Positions 1-8,598 of a DNA stretch of 64,000 bases are shown one piece after another (the stretch's first letter is position 1; every line of letters starts with the position of its first letter). A program made the translations under genes and the position numbers. The notes under the pieces were generated by a model. The model saw nothing but the letters and a program-made list of their open reading frames with translations. It was not told the origin of the DNA and searched no databases. Location: contig CAVOQT010000015.1 of assembly GCA_963698405.1 (NCBI GenBank), forward strand, positions 62,001 through 126,000, written 5' to 3'. The stretch is from SHZI01 sp963698405 (GTDB taxonomy: Bacteria; Pseudomonadota; Gammaproteobacteria; Steroidobacterales; GCA-2729495).

Positions 1-438
1 CTGGCCGGGCTGAAAGCCAGCGCTGGTGCGGTAAACGCAGCTGGAAAGGTCGTGATCGGCAGCGACCAGGTTGCAGCCCTCGGCAGCCAGATACTTGGCA
101 AACCCGGTACCGTCGAGCGGGCGGTCAGCCAGTTACTACAATGCTCCGGACAGATCGTCGATTTCTATACAGCGGTCTGTGTACTGGGGCCCGGAGACAG
201 CGATCGGCTGGAGCATCTCGATACCACACGGGTACATTTCCGCAAGCTGACCAAAGCCACGGCACGACGCTATATAGAGGCCGATCAGCCGCTGGACTGC
301 GCTGGCAGCTTCAAGGCCGAACGTCGCGGGGTGATCCTGCTGGAGCGCATCGACAGCTGCGATCCGACCGCCATTCAGGGCCTTCCATTGATCTGGTTGG
401 CCGACGCCCTGCGGCAGCGCGGTGTACTGATTATCTAG
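1..438 (+). CDS. yceF: Maf/YceF-type nucleotide pyrophosphatase, 5' truncated by window edge
   Basis: The reading frame is open from base 1, so the N-terminus, including the usual S-x-S-x-R-R loop, lies outside the window. The visible part starts just before the motif IGSDQVA, which carries the conserved acidic residue of the Maf fold. It ends with CAGSFKAE and LPLIWL, closely matching E. coli YceF. YceF is a cytoplasmic house-cleaning enzyme that hydrolyses 7-methyl-GTP to the monophosphate. Assignment to YceF rather than the dTTP/UTP pyrophosphatase YhdE rests on the FKAE...LLERID pattern. The gene converges on rluC with a 4-base overlap of the 3' ends. Confidence 0.9.
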   Translation: MAGLKASAGAVNAAGKVVIGSDQVAALGSQILGKPGTVERAVSQLLQCSGQIVDFYTAVCVLGPGDSDRLEHLDTTRVHFRKLTKATARRYIEADQPLDCAGSFKAERRGVILLERIDSCDPTAIQGLPLIWLADALRQRGVLII

Positions 439-1382
439 ACTGGCTGCAGACGGATGCGGTCGAGCGGCACGGTGAGATCTTCACCGAGCGGCGCTTCGAT
501 GGTCAGTGCCCCGCTGTGCGGACCGACAAAGGCCAGCGAGCGAGCATGCAGGAACAGCCGCTTCAGGCCGTGCTTGCTAACCGCCGGATCATCGGTCAGG
601 CCATAGCGTTCATCGCCAGCGACCGGGTGCCCGATCGATGCCGCATGCACCCGGATCTGGTGCGTCCGGCCCGTTGTCAGGTGCACTTCAGTGAGCGTCG
701 CTTCAGCAAAACGTTCCAGTGGCACGAAGTGAGTCAGGGCGCTCTTGCCGGCCGCATCTACCCGTACATGCCGTTCACCGCCACGCCGTTCGTCGGTGAT
801 GAGCGGTGTATCCACCGTACGCGCACGTCCAGGCCAGCGCCCGACCAGTAGAGCGAGATAGCGTTTGTCGATACTGTTGTCCCGAAACTGGGCATGCAGT
901 GCACGCAATGCGCTGGCCCGTTTGGCCACCAGCAGGCACCCGCTGGTATCGCGATCCAGACGATGCACGAGCTCCAGATGCTCGCGCGGACCGCGGACTG
1001 CACGCAACAGCTCGATGGCTCCCAGGCTGATACCGCTACCGCCATGCACAGCCAGACCGGACGGCTTGTTAAGCACCAGCAGATCCTGATCCTCATACAG
1101 GATGCAAGCATGTATCCAGTCCGCCCGCACTCGCGAAACCGGCAAAGGTGTATTGGCATCAGCCTGACGAACCGGCGGAATGCGCACTTCATCGCCAGTG
1201 TTCAACCGGTACCCGGCCTGCACACGACGGCTGTTGACGCGCACCTCACCGCCGCGAATAAGCCGATAGACATGCGCACGGGGCACGCCCTTGAGACGCG
1301 TCAATAGAAAGTTGTCGAGACGGCGGCCAGCCTCTTCGCTGGTGGCCGTGACACGCACCACCCGCGGCGCATCCGCACTCAC
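435..1382 (-). CDS. rluC: 23S rRNA pseudouridine synthase RluC
   Basis: A 315-residue protein aligned end to end with E. coli RluC, which makes pseudouridines 955, 2504 and 2580 of 23S rRNA. An S4 RNA-binding domain covers about residues 18-80 (RRLDNFLL, GGEVRVN, GDEVRIPP). The RluA-type catalytic domain follows, with NKPSGLAVHGG and the active-site motif HRLDRDTSG; the catalytic Asp is about residue 143. GRTHQIRVH lies near the C-terminus. The start is GTG with an AGGAA element 7 bases upstream. The gene is divergent from rne, an arrangement also known in enterobacteria and pseudomonads. Confidence 0.97.
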   Translation of the reverse strand: MSADAPRVVRVTATSEEAGRRLDNFLLTRLKGVPRAHVYRLIRGGEVRVNSRRVQAGYRLNTGDEVRIPPVRQADANTPLPVSRVRADWIHACILYEDQDLLVLNKPSGLAVHGGSGISLGAIELLRAVRGPREHLELVHRLDRDTSGCLLVAKRASALRALHAQFRDNSIDKRYLALLVGRWPGRARTVDTPLITDERRGGERHVRVDAAGKSALTHFVPLERFAEATLTEVHLTTGRTHQIRVHAASIGHPVAGDERYGLTDDPAVSKHGLKRLFLHARSLAFVGPHSGALTIEAPLGEDLTVPLDRIRLQPV

Positions 1383-1423
1383 GGGAATTCCTGTATCGGC
1401 AAGGGCTTAAGCCTCAAATCGCA

Positions 1424-1452
1424 TTGCTGGAGGGAGTTGTCGCTGCTATAGT
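1424..1452 (+). promoter_or_regulatory. Predicted sigma-70 promoter of rne
   Basis: TTGCTG at 1424-1429 and TATAGT at 1447-1452 are separated by exactly 17 bases. Transcription would begin near 1459, giving a leader of roughly 390 nt before the rne start codon. The E. coli rne leader is similarly long (361 nt). No experimental support is available here. Confidence 0.6.
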
Positions 1453-1513
1453 AATCGACTGCTAGGCCAAGCGTCGCCGACTGTCAAGTCTCAGCGCTGT
1501 CTTCGCCCGCGAC

Positions 1514-1637
1514 GATCGCTTCTCGCGATCTAGTCTAACGATAGGACTATCGGTCGACGTATATACCCCCGATAGGTCCACGGCCCGCGTTGAGGCGGGC
1601 CACGAGCGGGCCTCCTGCTGGTGCGGATCAATGATCC
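1514..1637 (+). promoter_or_regulatory. Structured 5' leader of rne with three hairpins
   Basis: Three inverted repeats lie between the predicted promoter and the rne start. The first is GATCGC-TTCTC-GCGATC at 1514-1530. The second is GGCCCGC at 1582-1588 with GCGGGCC at 1595-1601, and an identical GCGGGCC copy at 1606-1612 offers a competing partner. The third is GGATC-AAT-GATCC at 1625-1637. In enterobacteria RNase E represses its own mRNA by acting on a long structured leader, so autoregulation is a reasonable inference. The rest of the 467-base rluC-rne gap shows no gene. Confidence 0.5.
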
Positions 1638-1849
1638 ACCCAGAGCCGGTCAGGCGAGAATTCCAGGGATCTGAAGAGTGACAACAATCGATCACCGCAG
1701 AATGGAATCCGGGCACTCCGCGCCAGGGTACTGCGCCACAACAAGTGGCGTGGGCACTGGTGGAATATTGCTGTGCGCCCCAAAGCCTGACCGTACGCAC
1801 CCAGTTGGCCCAGTTACTGTCACGCGTACTTGCGAGTATGTAAGGGCTT

Positions 1850-4396
1850 ATGAAGAGAATGCTTGTCAATGCAACTCAGGAAGAAGAGTTGCGAGTAGCG
1901 ATGGTCGATGGCCAGCGCCTTTTTGATCTTGATATAGAGAGCCAGTCCCGGGAACAGAAAAAAGCCAACATCTACAAGGGTCGGATCACGCGCGTCGAGC
2001 CAAGTCTGGATGCAGCGTTCATCGAGTATGGCAGCGATCGCCATGGCTTCCTCCCGCTGAAGGAAATCTCCAGGGAATACTTCATTGCCGAACCGGCCTC
2101 GGGCGCCCGCGTCAATATCCGCGACGTGATCCGTGAGGGACAGGAAATCGTCGTTCAGGTTGAGAAGGAAGAGCGTGGCAATAAAGGCGCCGCACTGACC
2201 ACCTACATCAGCCTCGCCGGCCGCTTCATCGTCCTGATGCCCAACAATCCGGGGGCCGGAGGCGTATCCCGACGCATGAGCGGTGACGACCGTGACGAGA
2301 TGCGTGAAACACTCAACGAGATCGGCGTTCCCGATGAGATGGGCATCATCGTCCGTACCGCCGGCGTCGGCCGCTCAGCAGAAGAACTCAAGTGGGATAT
2401 GGATTACCTGCTGGGTATCTGGGAAGCGATCAAGAAAGCGGTCGTAACGCGCCCTGCCCCGTTCCTGATTTTCCAGGACAGCAATGCGATCATCCGTGCG
2501 CTGCGCGACCACCTGGCCAACGATGTCGGCGAGATCCTCATCGACGACGAGAGTGCGCACGAAGAGGCCCGTCAGTTCATCGAACGGGCCATGCCGCAGA
2601 ATTTGCGCAAGCTGCGTCACTATACCGATCCGGTACCGCTGTTCACCCGCTTTCAGATCGAGAGCCAGATCGAATCAGCGTTTACGCATAACGTTGAACT
2701 GCCGTCCGGCGGCAGCATCGTCATCGATCATACCGAGGCACTGGTATCGATCGATATCAACTCGGCGCGCGCCACCAAGGGTGGAGATATCGAGGCCACC
2801 GCCTTCGCCACCAACCTCGAAGCTGCCGACGAAATCGCCCGTCAATTGCGCCTGCGTGACCTGGGCGGCCTGATCGTCATCGACTTCATCGACATGGGGC
2901 CGCAGCGCAATCAGCGTGATGTCGAAAACCGGCTCCGCGACGCTGTGCGCATGGATCGTGCACGGGTACAGATCGGCAAGATCTCCCGCTTCGGCCTGCT
3001 GGAAATGTCACGTCAGCGGCTACGGCCATCGCTCGGCGAGTCCGCACATCAGCCCTGTCCGCGCTGTAACGGCATGGGGTCGATTCGCAGCGTGGAGTCG
3101 CTGGCACTGGCTGTGCTGCGTCTGGTCGGCGAAGAAACACGCAAAGACCGCACATCCAGAGTCATCGCCCAGTTACCCGTAGCCGTCGCCAATTACCTGC
3201 TGAATGAAAAGCGTGAGTGGATTCGCGCCATTGAGGCACGCGACAACCTGCAGGTTATTCTGGTCGCCAATCCTGATCTCGAGACGCCAAACTATTCACT
3301 CCGGCGTGTGCGTGATGATCAGTTGTTGTTGCCGGAAAACTCGGCACTCAGCTATCAGCTTGCTGAACAGGCTACCGACGAAGCCACATCCGGCGATGAA
3401 CTGGCCGTAGCCAAGCCGCCACCCCAGGCGCCAGCCGTGGCCAGCATTCTGCCTGTAGCACCAGCCCCTGCACCGCGCTCACGGGATACGACCGTCGTCG
3501 CCGTCAGTACGCCTGGCGTACTGACCCGCCTGCGCATCTGGTTGTTTGGCAATAGCCCGCCAACTGGCGAAGCCGGCAGCAGCCAGGGTAGTAGTGGTGA
3601 GAGCCGACCGCACACCGGGGCCTCAGCACAACGTGCGCGTACCGATGGACGTTCACAGGGTCGCACCCGCGGACCCAGCGGCGATCGCCCCAATCAGCAA
3701 CGGCGCGGCAATCGCCCGCCCCGTCGTGATCCGCGCGATGGAGATAACAGTAACCGTACGCAGGATGGCAACCGTCAACCGGATAGCCGTGCAGCAGCAG
3801 AACCACGCAATCAGGGCAATCAGCGACAGGAGACTCGCGATACGGATAACAACCGTAGCGAAACCCCGGCTGGCGAGAACCGGCCGGCTGAAGGCCGTAA
3901 TGCCGGCAATGAGCAGCGTGGTGCAGCCGGCAACCGCAGTGGCAGTGAGCGCTCCCGACGCGGGCGGCGCCGGCGCGGTTCAGGCGACCGGGAGAATCAG
4001 AACAATCCCGCACCGTCGTCAGCAAATTCAGGTAATGGCATTGATCACCAGACAGCTGATGCCCCGCCGCCAACACAAGAAAGGCAGGCCAATAATCCGA
4101 GCCTGGCGGCTACAGACAGCCCTGTAGTCAGCACACCCCCAGTCGAGCGCACTGCGATGGTGTCATCGACTCCGTCGCCAACACCTGCTCCATCAACAAC
4201 TGTAGCAGCTCCGGTAGTACCGGTAGCAGTACCGCCCCCTGTGATAGCTCCACCACCTGCAGCGAATCCAGTACCCGTAGCGGCTCCAGCTCCGGCACCT
4301 GTAGCAACACCGCCGGCACCCGTGAGCAGCGTGACTACCCATACGGTATGGACAAGCCACGATAACGAGCGGTCCGACGCTGACCGGGATGCTTGA
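1850..4396 (+). CDS. rne: Ribonuclease E
   Basis: Endoribonuclease of 848 residues that initiates mRNA decay and processes rRNA and tRNA; in relatives its tail scaffolds the degradosome at the inner membrane. The start MKRMLVNATQ matches E. coli. An S1 domain is at about residues 35-125. The catalytic metal-binding aspartates are D302 (SIDINS) and D345 (VIDFIDM), and the zinc-link cysteines C403 and C406 form CPRC. After about residue 510 the protein is low complexity. A short amphipathic stretch GVLTRLRIWLFG (about 556-567) resembles the membrane-targeting segment. An Arg/Asn/Gly-rich block (about 575-725) and a Pro/Ala/Val tail follow. The tail is shorter than in E. coli RNase E (1061 residues). 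Confidence 0.98.
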   Translation: MKRMLVNATQEEELRVAMVDGQRLFDLDIESQSREQKKANIYKGRITRVEPSLDAAFIEYGSDRHGFLPLKEISREYFIAEPASGARVNIRDVIREGQEIVVQVEKEERGNKGAALTTYISLAGRFIVLMPNNPGAGGVSRRMSGDDRDEMRETLNEIGVPDEMGIIVRTAGVGRSAEELKWDMDYLLGIWEAIKKAVVTRPAPFLIFQDSNAIIRALRDHLANDVGEILIDDESAHEEARQFIERAMPQNLRKLRHYTDPVPLFTRFQIESQIESAFTHNVELPSGGSIVIDHTEALVSIDINSARATKGGDIEATAFATNLEAADEIARQLRLRDLGGLIVIDFIDMGPQRNQRDVENRLRDAVRMDRARVQIGKISRFGLLEMSRQRLRPSLGESAHQPCPRCNGMGSIRSVESLALAVLRLVGEETRKDRTSRVIAQLPVAVANYLLNEKREWIRAIEARDNLQVILVANPDLETPNYSLRRVRDDQLLLPENSALSYQLAEQATDEATSGDELAVAKPPPQAPAVASILPVAPAPAPRSRDTTVVAVSTPGVLTRLRIWLFGNSPPTGEAGSSQGSSGESRPHTGASAQRARTDGRSQGRTRGPSGDRPNQQRRGNRPPRRDPRDGDNSNRTQDGNRQPDSRAAAEPRNQGNQRQETRDTDNNRSETPAGENRPAEGRNAGNEQRGAAGNRSGSERSRRGRRRRGSGDRENQNNPAPSSANSGNGIDHQTADAPPPTQERQANNPSLAATDSPVVSTPPVERTAMVSSTPSPTPAPSTTVAAPVVPVAVPPPVIAPPPAANPVPVAAPAPAPVATPPAPVSSVTTHTVWTSHDNERSDADRDA

Positions 4397-4434
4397 GGTC
4401 AGGTCAGACGGCTATTCGATACAGCTAAATCATC

Positions 4435-4469
4435 CCGGTCTCGTCAGCAGTCGTTGCTGACGAGACCGG
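4435..4469. terminator. Perfect 15-bp hairpin between convergent rne and ptp genes
   Basis: CCGGTCTCGTCAGCA (4435-4449), loop GTCGT, then the exact reverse complement (4455-4469). It lies 38 bases after the rne stop and 9 bases before the end of the convergent phosphatase gene, so it could serve both strands. No T-run follows on either strand, so it may act as an RNA 3'-end stabiliser or a Rho-associated stem rather than a classical intrinsic terminator. Confidence 0.6.
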
Positions 4470-4478
4470 CAGTAGTCG

Positions 4479-5027
4479 TCAATCGGGATTGCGCTCAGCG
4501 AGACGTCTGGCCTTCTCGGCACTCAGGCGTTCGAGTTCATCGAGCAGACCGGCCATGGATTCTTCAACCATGTCGAGTACGCGCTCGAAACCGACACTAC
4601 CACCGTAATACGGGTCCGGTACGTTGCGTGGCGTACGTTCCGGAGCAAACTCCAGTAGCAGCCGGATCTTGCCGTGATACTCCTCCGCAGCGGTTTCCAG
4701 CAACGCCGTACGGTTGTCTTCATCCATGACGAGCAACAGATCGAAGCGGATGAAATCCACCGCCTCCACCCGTCGCGCCCGCAGCTTCGAGATATCCACA
4801 CCACGGCGCAGTGCAGCCGACTGTGCCCGCGGATCAGGCTGCGCACCTTCGTGGTAGCTGTGTGTCCCGGCCGAGTCCACTTCAACCGGCACGGGTAACT
4901 GACGCGCAGCCAACCGCTGTCGGAGCACACCTTCAGCCATCGGGGAACGACAGATATTGCCCATGCAGATCAACAGCACCCGAAGCGTCTCGGGCGGCGG
5001 TGACTTTTTGCTCCAGGAAAATTTCAT
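4479..5027 (-). CDS. Low molecular weight protein-tyrosine phosphatase
   Basis: A 182-residue LMW-PTP family phosphatase. The P-loop CMGNICRSP near the N-terminus has the C-x5-R signature with the nucleophilic Cys. The DPYYGG motif further on supplies the general-acid Asp. The chosen ATG (MKFSW) overlaps the kdsB stop as ATGA, so translation is coupled. In some bacteria such phosphatases act on tyrosine kinases of polysaccharide export, but no partner kinase is seen here. The Pseudomonas homologue lies in the same kdsB-ptp order, where murB follows; murB is absent here. Confidence 0.93.
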   Translation of the reverse strand: MKFSWSKKSPPPETLRVLLICMGNICRSPMAEGVLRQRLAARQLPVPVEVDSAGTHSYHEGAQPDPRAQSAALRRGVDISKLRARRVEAVDFIRFDLLLVMDEDNRTALLETAAEEYHGKIRLLLEFAPERTPRNVPDPYYGGSVGFERVLDMVEESMAGLLDELERLSAEKARRLAERNPD

Positions 5028-5806
5028 ACCTCTGCACCACTGGCCGCCATGAACTCCAGCGCACGCTGCAGATCCTCTGGCGTATCGATGTCGGGACCGT
5101 GGGGCCGACATGCCTGCGCGACGCGGATTTCAAGACCCAGCCACATGGCACGCAATTGTTCCAGGTTTTCACACTGCTCCAGATAACACGGTGGGGCTGC
5201 CGCCAGCGTACGCAAGGCACCGATGCGGTAAGCATACAGTCCGATATGCCGGGCACTCACCGGGAAGCCCTCCGGCTCCACCGCAGAGATATCTCCGGCG
5301 TGACCGGCTGCCGGAATTGACGCCCGACTGAAGTACAGCGCGCGTCCCTCGGCATCACTGACCACCTTGACCACATGCGGATTGCGGTAATCCTCTGCCT
5401 GCGTGATCCGGGTACACAGCGTTGCGACCGCCGCACCCGCGTGCTGGGCGAGCAATTCAGCCACCTGGTCGATGCTGACAGACGGCACCAGTGGCGCATC
5501 GCCCTGGCAGTTTACGACCAGCTCATCATCCGGCCAGCCACGCTGGTCAGCCACTTCGGCAGCGCGTTCTGTTCCCGAGCGATGCTGTGCAGAGGTCAAC
5601 ACGGCTTCGGCGCCGAAGCCCCGCGCCGCCGCGATGATGCGCTCATCATCGGTGGCGATAACCACCTCCAGCGCACCGCTGTCGCGGGCCTGTCGCCAGA
5701 CGTGCTCGATCACCGGGCGGCCGGCCAGATCGGCCAGCGGCTTGCCCGGAAAGCGTGACGCAGCGTAGCGCGCTGGAATAACAACCCTGAACTTTGCAAG
5801 CGACAT
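5024..5806 (-). CDS. kdsB: 3-deoxy-manno-octulosonate cytidylyltransferase (CMP-KDO synthetase)
   Basis: Cytoplasmic enzyme that activates KDO with CTP to CMP-KDO for lipid A-core assembly. The 260-residue product starts MSLAKFRVVIPARY; the frame is open further upstream, but this ATG lies just after the lpxK stop and fits the family length (E. coli 248). Visible motifs are PARYAASRFPGKPL (CTP binding), RSGTERAAE and the metal-binding CQGDAPLVP. In the last one the usual Glu after GD is Ala. It belongs to the lpxK-kdsB-ptp string. kdsA, which makes KDO-8-phosphate, is at 56.6 kb. Confidence 0.96.
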   Translation of the reverse strand: MSLAKFRVVIPARYAASRFPGKPLADLAGRPVIEHVWRQARDSGALEVVIATDDERIIAAARGFGAEAVLTSAQHRSGTERAAEVADQRGWPDDELVVNCQGDAPLVPSVSIDQVAELLAQHAGAAVATLCTRITQAEDYRNPHVVKVVSDAEGRALYFSRASIPAAGHAGDISAVEPEGFPVSARHIGLYAYRIGALRTLAAAPPCYLEQCENLEQLRAMWLGLEIRVAQACRPHGPDIDTPEDLQRALEFMAASGAEV

Positions 5807-5819
5807 CAGTACAACCCGA

Positions 5820-6815
5820 CTAAGCAGACAATGCGGCCAGACGGCCCAGCATAAACGCCCGGAACTCTGCAGGCATATCGATCTGCATCGGCACCACCCA
5901 CAGCGCACAACCCGGCAATGGCCGATATTTTACGGCGTCTTTCTCCGTCATGAAGACCGGCGTATCTGCATTCTGAAACAGCACCTCGAGCGAGACACTC
6001 TGATGGTCGGCGACCGGCACAGGGGTCACGCCGATACCTGCAGCAGCCAGCTGGGCATAAAAACGCTGTGGATTGCCAACGCCGGCCAGTACGCGCACCT
6101 GCTGATCGCGAAAACTCGCCAGACTGCGTCGTTCGCTACCATCCAGCGCCACGGCATCATCCAGCCGGGTCTGAAATACGGTGCCACCGGCAAAGACATC
6201 GCCCCCATTCAGCAATACCGCATCGACTTCAGCCAGTCGACCGGGAGGCTCGCGTAGCGGCCCCGCCGGCAACAGCCACCCGTTACCCAGACGCCGTTCG
6301 CCATCGACCACCGCAATCTCGATATCGCGTGCCAGCCGATAGTGCTGAAGTCCGTCATCTGACACGATCAGATTGACACCCTCGGCCAGCAGGCGCTGCC
6401 CGGCGGCTACCCGGTCCCGGCAAATGCATACCGGAACCCCGCTCCGACGGCGCAATAACAGGGGCTCATCCCCGACTTCTGCCGGATCATCGTTCGGCTG
6501 CACCAGATAAGGTGAAGAACGTTGGCGACCACCATAACCACGACTGACGATGCCAGGCGCAAAACCAGCTGCGCTGCAGGTCTGCACCAACCAGTCGACA
6601 ACCGGTGTCTTGCCCGTGCCGCCTACCGTGATGTTGCCGACGATGATGACCGGAACCGGCAATCGCTGTGGCCGACGCAAACCCGATTGCCAGCTCCAGC
6701 GACGCAGCTGCACCGCCACGCGGAATATCCACGACAAGGGTAACAGTGGCAGCACAGCAAGCGATCTGCGGTACCAGAGCGCCTCCAGCTGCCGGGCCAG
6801 ACTAGGCTGCGTCAT
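5820..6815 (-). CDS. lpxK: Tetraacyldisaccharide 4'-kinase
   Basis: LpxK phosphorylates the 4' position of the lipid A disaccharide precursor at the inner membrane. The 331-residue protein has an N-terminal hydrophobic segment (LAVLPLLPLSWIFRVAV) followed by the P-loop GNITVGGTGKTPVVDW typical of the family. SDDGLQHYRLARD and MTEKDAVKY further along also fit. I chose the ATG giving MTQPSLARQLE, which overlaps the end of msbA by 14 bases; more upstream starts would run deep into msbA. It is the substrate-producing partner of msbA next door. Confidence 0.96.
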   Translation of the reverse strand: MTQPSLARQLEALWYRRSLAVLPLLPLSWIFRVAVQLRRWSWQSGLRRPQRLPVPVIIVGNITVGGTGKTPVVDWLVQTCSAAGFAPGIVSRGYGGRQRSSPYLVQPNDDPAEVGDEPLLLRRRSGVPVCICRDRVAAGQRLLAEGVNLIVSDDGLQHYRLARDIEIAVVDGERRLGNGWLLPAGPLREPPGRLAEVDAVLLNGGDVFAGGTVFQTRLDDAVALDGSERRSLASFRDQQVRVLAGVGNPQRFYAQLAAAGIGVTPVPVADHQSVSLEVLFQNADTPVFMTEKDAVKYRPLPGCALWVVPMQIDMPAEFRAFMLGRLAALSA

Positions 6816-8595
6816 CCCGGAACTGCAAGCGATGCAGATTAGCGTATTGGCCATTGGCTGACAGCAGCTCGGCATGGCTGCCGGCCTCGACGATCTCGCC
6901 TTCAGACATGACGATGATCCGATCTGCGCTCTCGATCGTCGAGAGACGGTGGGCGATGACGAAAGTCGTGCGGTTTTTCATCAGGTGCGCAAGTGCTGCC
7001 TGGATCCGCCGTTCAGACTCGGTATCCAGCGCCGAGGTTGCCTCATCGAGAATCAGGATCGGTGCATTCTTGAGTAGCGCTCGCGCGATCGCGATGCGCT
7101 GCCGTTGGCCACCGGATAACAGCACACCACGGTCACCGACCCAGGTATCGAGTCCGTCCGGCAACTGGTCGGTAAATTCATCGACATAGGCGGCGCGGGC
7201 CGCCGCTTCGATCTCCGCTCTCGATGCATTCTGACAGCTGCCGTAAGCGATGTTGCCGGCAATCGTATCGTTGAACAGCACCACCTCCTGACTGACCAGA
7301 CTGATCTGGTCACGCAGCGCCGAGATCCGGTATTCGCTGACCGGCTGATCATCGATGAACACGGTCCCTGATGTCGCATCGTAGAAGCGAGGCAACAGTC
7401 CAACCAGTGAACTCTTGCCGCTGCCTGACCGTCCGACGATGGCCAGCGTCTGACCAGCCGGTACTGTCAGGTTGATGTTGCGCAGCACGCTGCCCTGGCC
7501 GGCGGCGTATTCAAAGCTCACATCCCGGAACTCAACACTGCCGCTGACCCGCACTGGCTCCAGCGTGCCGGTATCGCGTTCGCCCTCCTCGTCGAGCAGG
7601 CGAAACACGCTGGCACCACCGGCGATACCGCGCTGCAGGGCTGCATTGACGTTGGTCAGTGCTTTCAGCGGCCGCATCAGCAGCAGCAGCGCAGCGATGA
7701 AACCACCGAAGTCGCCGACATCCAGCGCTTCACGCACGGAGTCCTGGGTCGCCACGAATACCACGCCGGCAAGACCGATTGCAGCCAGAAATACCGTAAT
7801 TCCGTCGCCAATCGCCTTGGTGGCGAACAGCCGCATGTTCATCCGGCGATTCTTCTCGTTGGCTACCTCAAAGCGCTGTGCTTCGTATTCATGGCCATTG
7901 AAAATCTTGATGATCCGGTGACTCTGCAGCACCTCCGTAGTGATGCGCGTCAGATCACCCATGGAATCCTGGATACGGGTACTGTGATGACGAAACATGC
8001 GTGCCAGCGTTCTGATCAATACCGCCAGTACCGGCGCAGCTACAAACACGAAAGCCGTGAGCACCGGACTCAGATAGATCATGTAAGCGATCAACCCGAC
8101 AGTGGTAAGGCTGTCGCGGATCAGCACCGTGATCACATTCGAAGTGGCATCAGCAACCTGTTCGATATTGAAGGTCAGCTTGGAGAGCTGCATGCCAGCG
8201 ACAGTGGTATCGAAAAACCGGGTAGGCAGGCCAAGAAATTTCGTAAACACTTCACCACGAAGTTTCTTGATGATCTGGCGCCCGATCCAGCCAATGCCGT
8301 AGGTTGCGGCAAACTCACCCGTACCGCGAACCAGAAAGAGCAGCAGGATACCGAGCGGTAACCAGCGCCGGATCAGGTCCTGAAATGGCTCCTCCGCCGC
8401 AGGCGGTGCGCCGATCGCACCGATCAGCTTGTTGATCAGGTAGGCAAAACCGGTATCCGTGGCTGCATACGTGGCCATGCCCAGCGCAGCAATGATGAAA
8501 ACCTTCCAGTGCGGCTTGCAATAACCCAGCAGCCGCCGGTAGATCTGGCCGGGGCTGAGTTCGCGTACGGGAGGATTGCTGTCCGGTGTACTCAC
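6802..8595 (-). CDS. msbA: Lipid A export ABC transporter MsbA
   Basis: A 597-residue half-transporter with an N-terminal six-helix ABC exporter domain (about 1-330) and a C-terminal ATPase. Walker A is GRSGSGKSS, the signature is LLSGGQRQR, Walker B is ILILDEATSALD, and the switch is AHRLS. MsbA is a homodimer that flips lipid A-core across the inner membrane. The neighbourhood of lpxK and kdsB strongly supports MsbA over other exporters of the same fold. The start is 3 bases beyond the exbD stop, so the genes are probably cotranscribed. Confidence 0.95.
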   Translation of the reverse strand: MSTPDSNPPVRELSPGQIYRRLLGYCKPHWKVFIIAALGMATYAATDTGFAYLINKLIGAIGAPPAAEEPFQDLIRRWLPLGILLLFLVRGTGEFAATYGIGWIGRQIIKKLRGEVFTKFLGLPTRFFDTTVAGMQLSKLTFNIEQVADATSNVITVLIRDSLTTVGLIAYMIYLSPVLTAFVFVAAPVLAVLIRTLARMFRHHSTRIQDSMGDLTRITTEVLQSHRIIKIFNGHEYEAQRFEVANEKNRRMNMRLFATKAIGDGITVFLAAIGLAGVVFVATQDSVREALDVGDFGGFIAALLLLMRPLKALTNVNAALQRGIAGGASVFRLLDEEGERDTGTLEPVRVSGSVEFRDVSFEYAAGQGSVLRNINLTVPAGQTLAIVGRSGSGKSSLVGLLPRFYDATSGTVFIDDQPVSEYRISALRDQISLVSQEVVLFNDTIAGNIAYGSCQNASRAEIEAAARAAYVDEFTDQLPDGLDTWVGDRGVLLSGGQRQRIAIARALLKNAPILILDEATSALDTESERRIQAALAHLMKNRTTFVIAHRLSTIESADRIIVMSEGEIVEAGSHAELLSANGQYANLHRLQFRDDAA

Positions 8596-8598
8596 CTG

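Noticed and set aside
4078..4330. Pro/Ala/Val-coding near-repeats at the end of rne as a DNA repeat array
   Set aside because: The units are irregular and are explained by the low-complexity protein tail.
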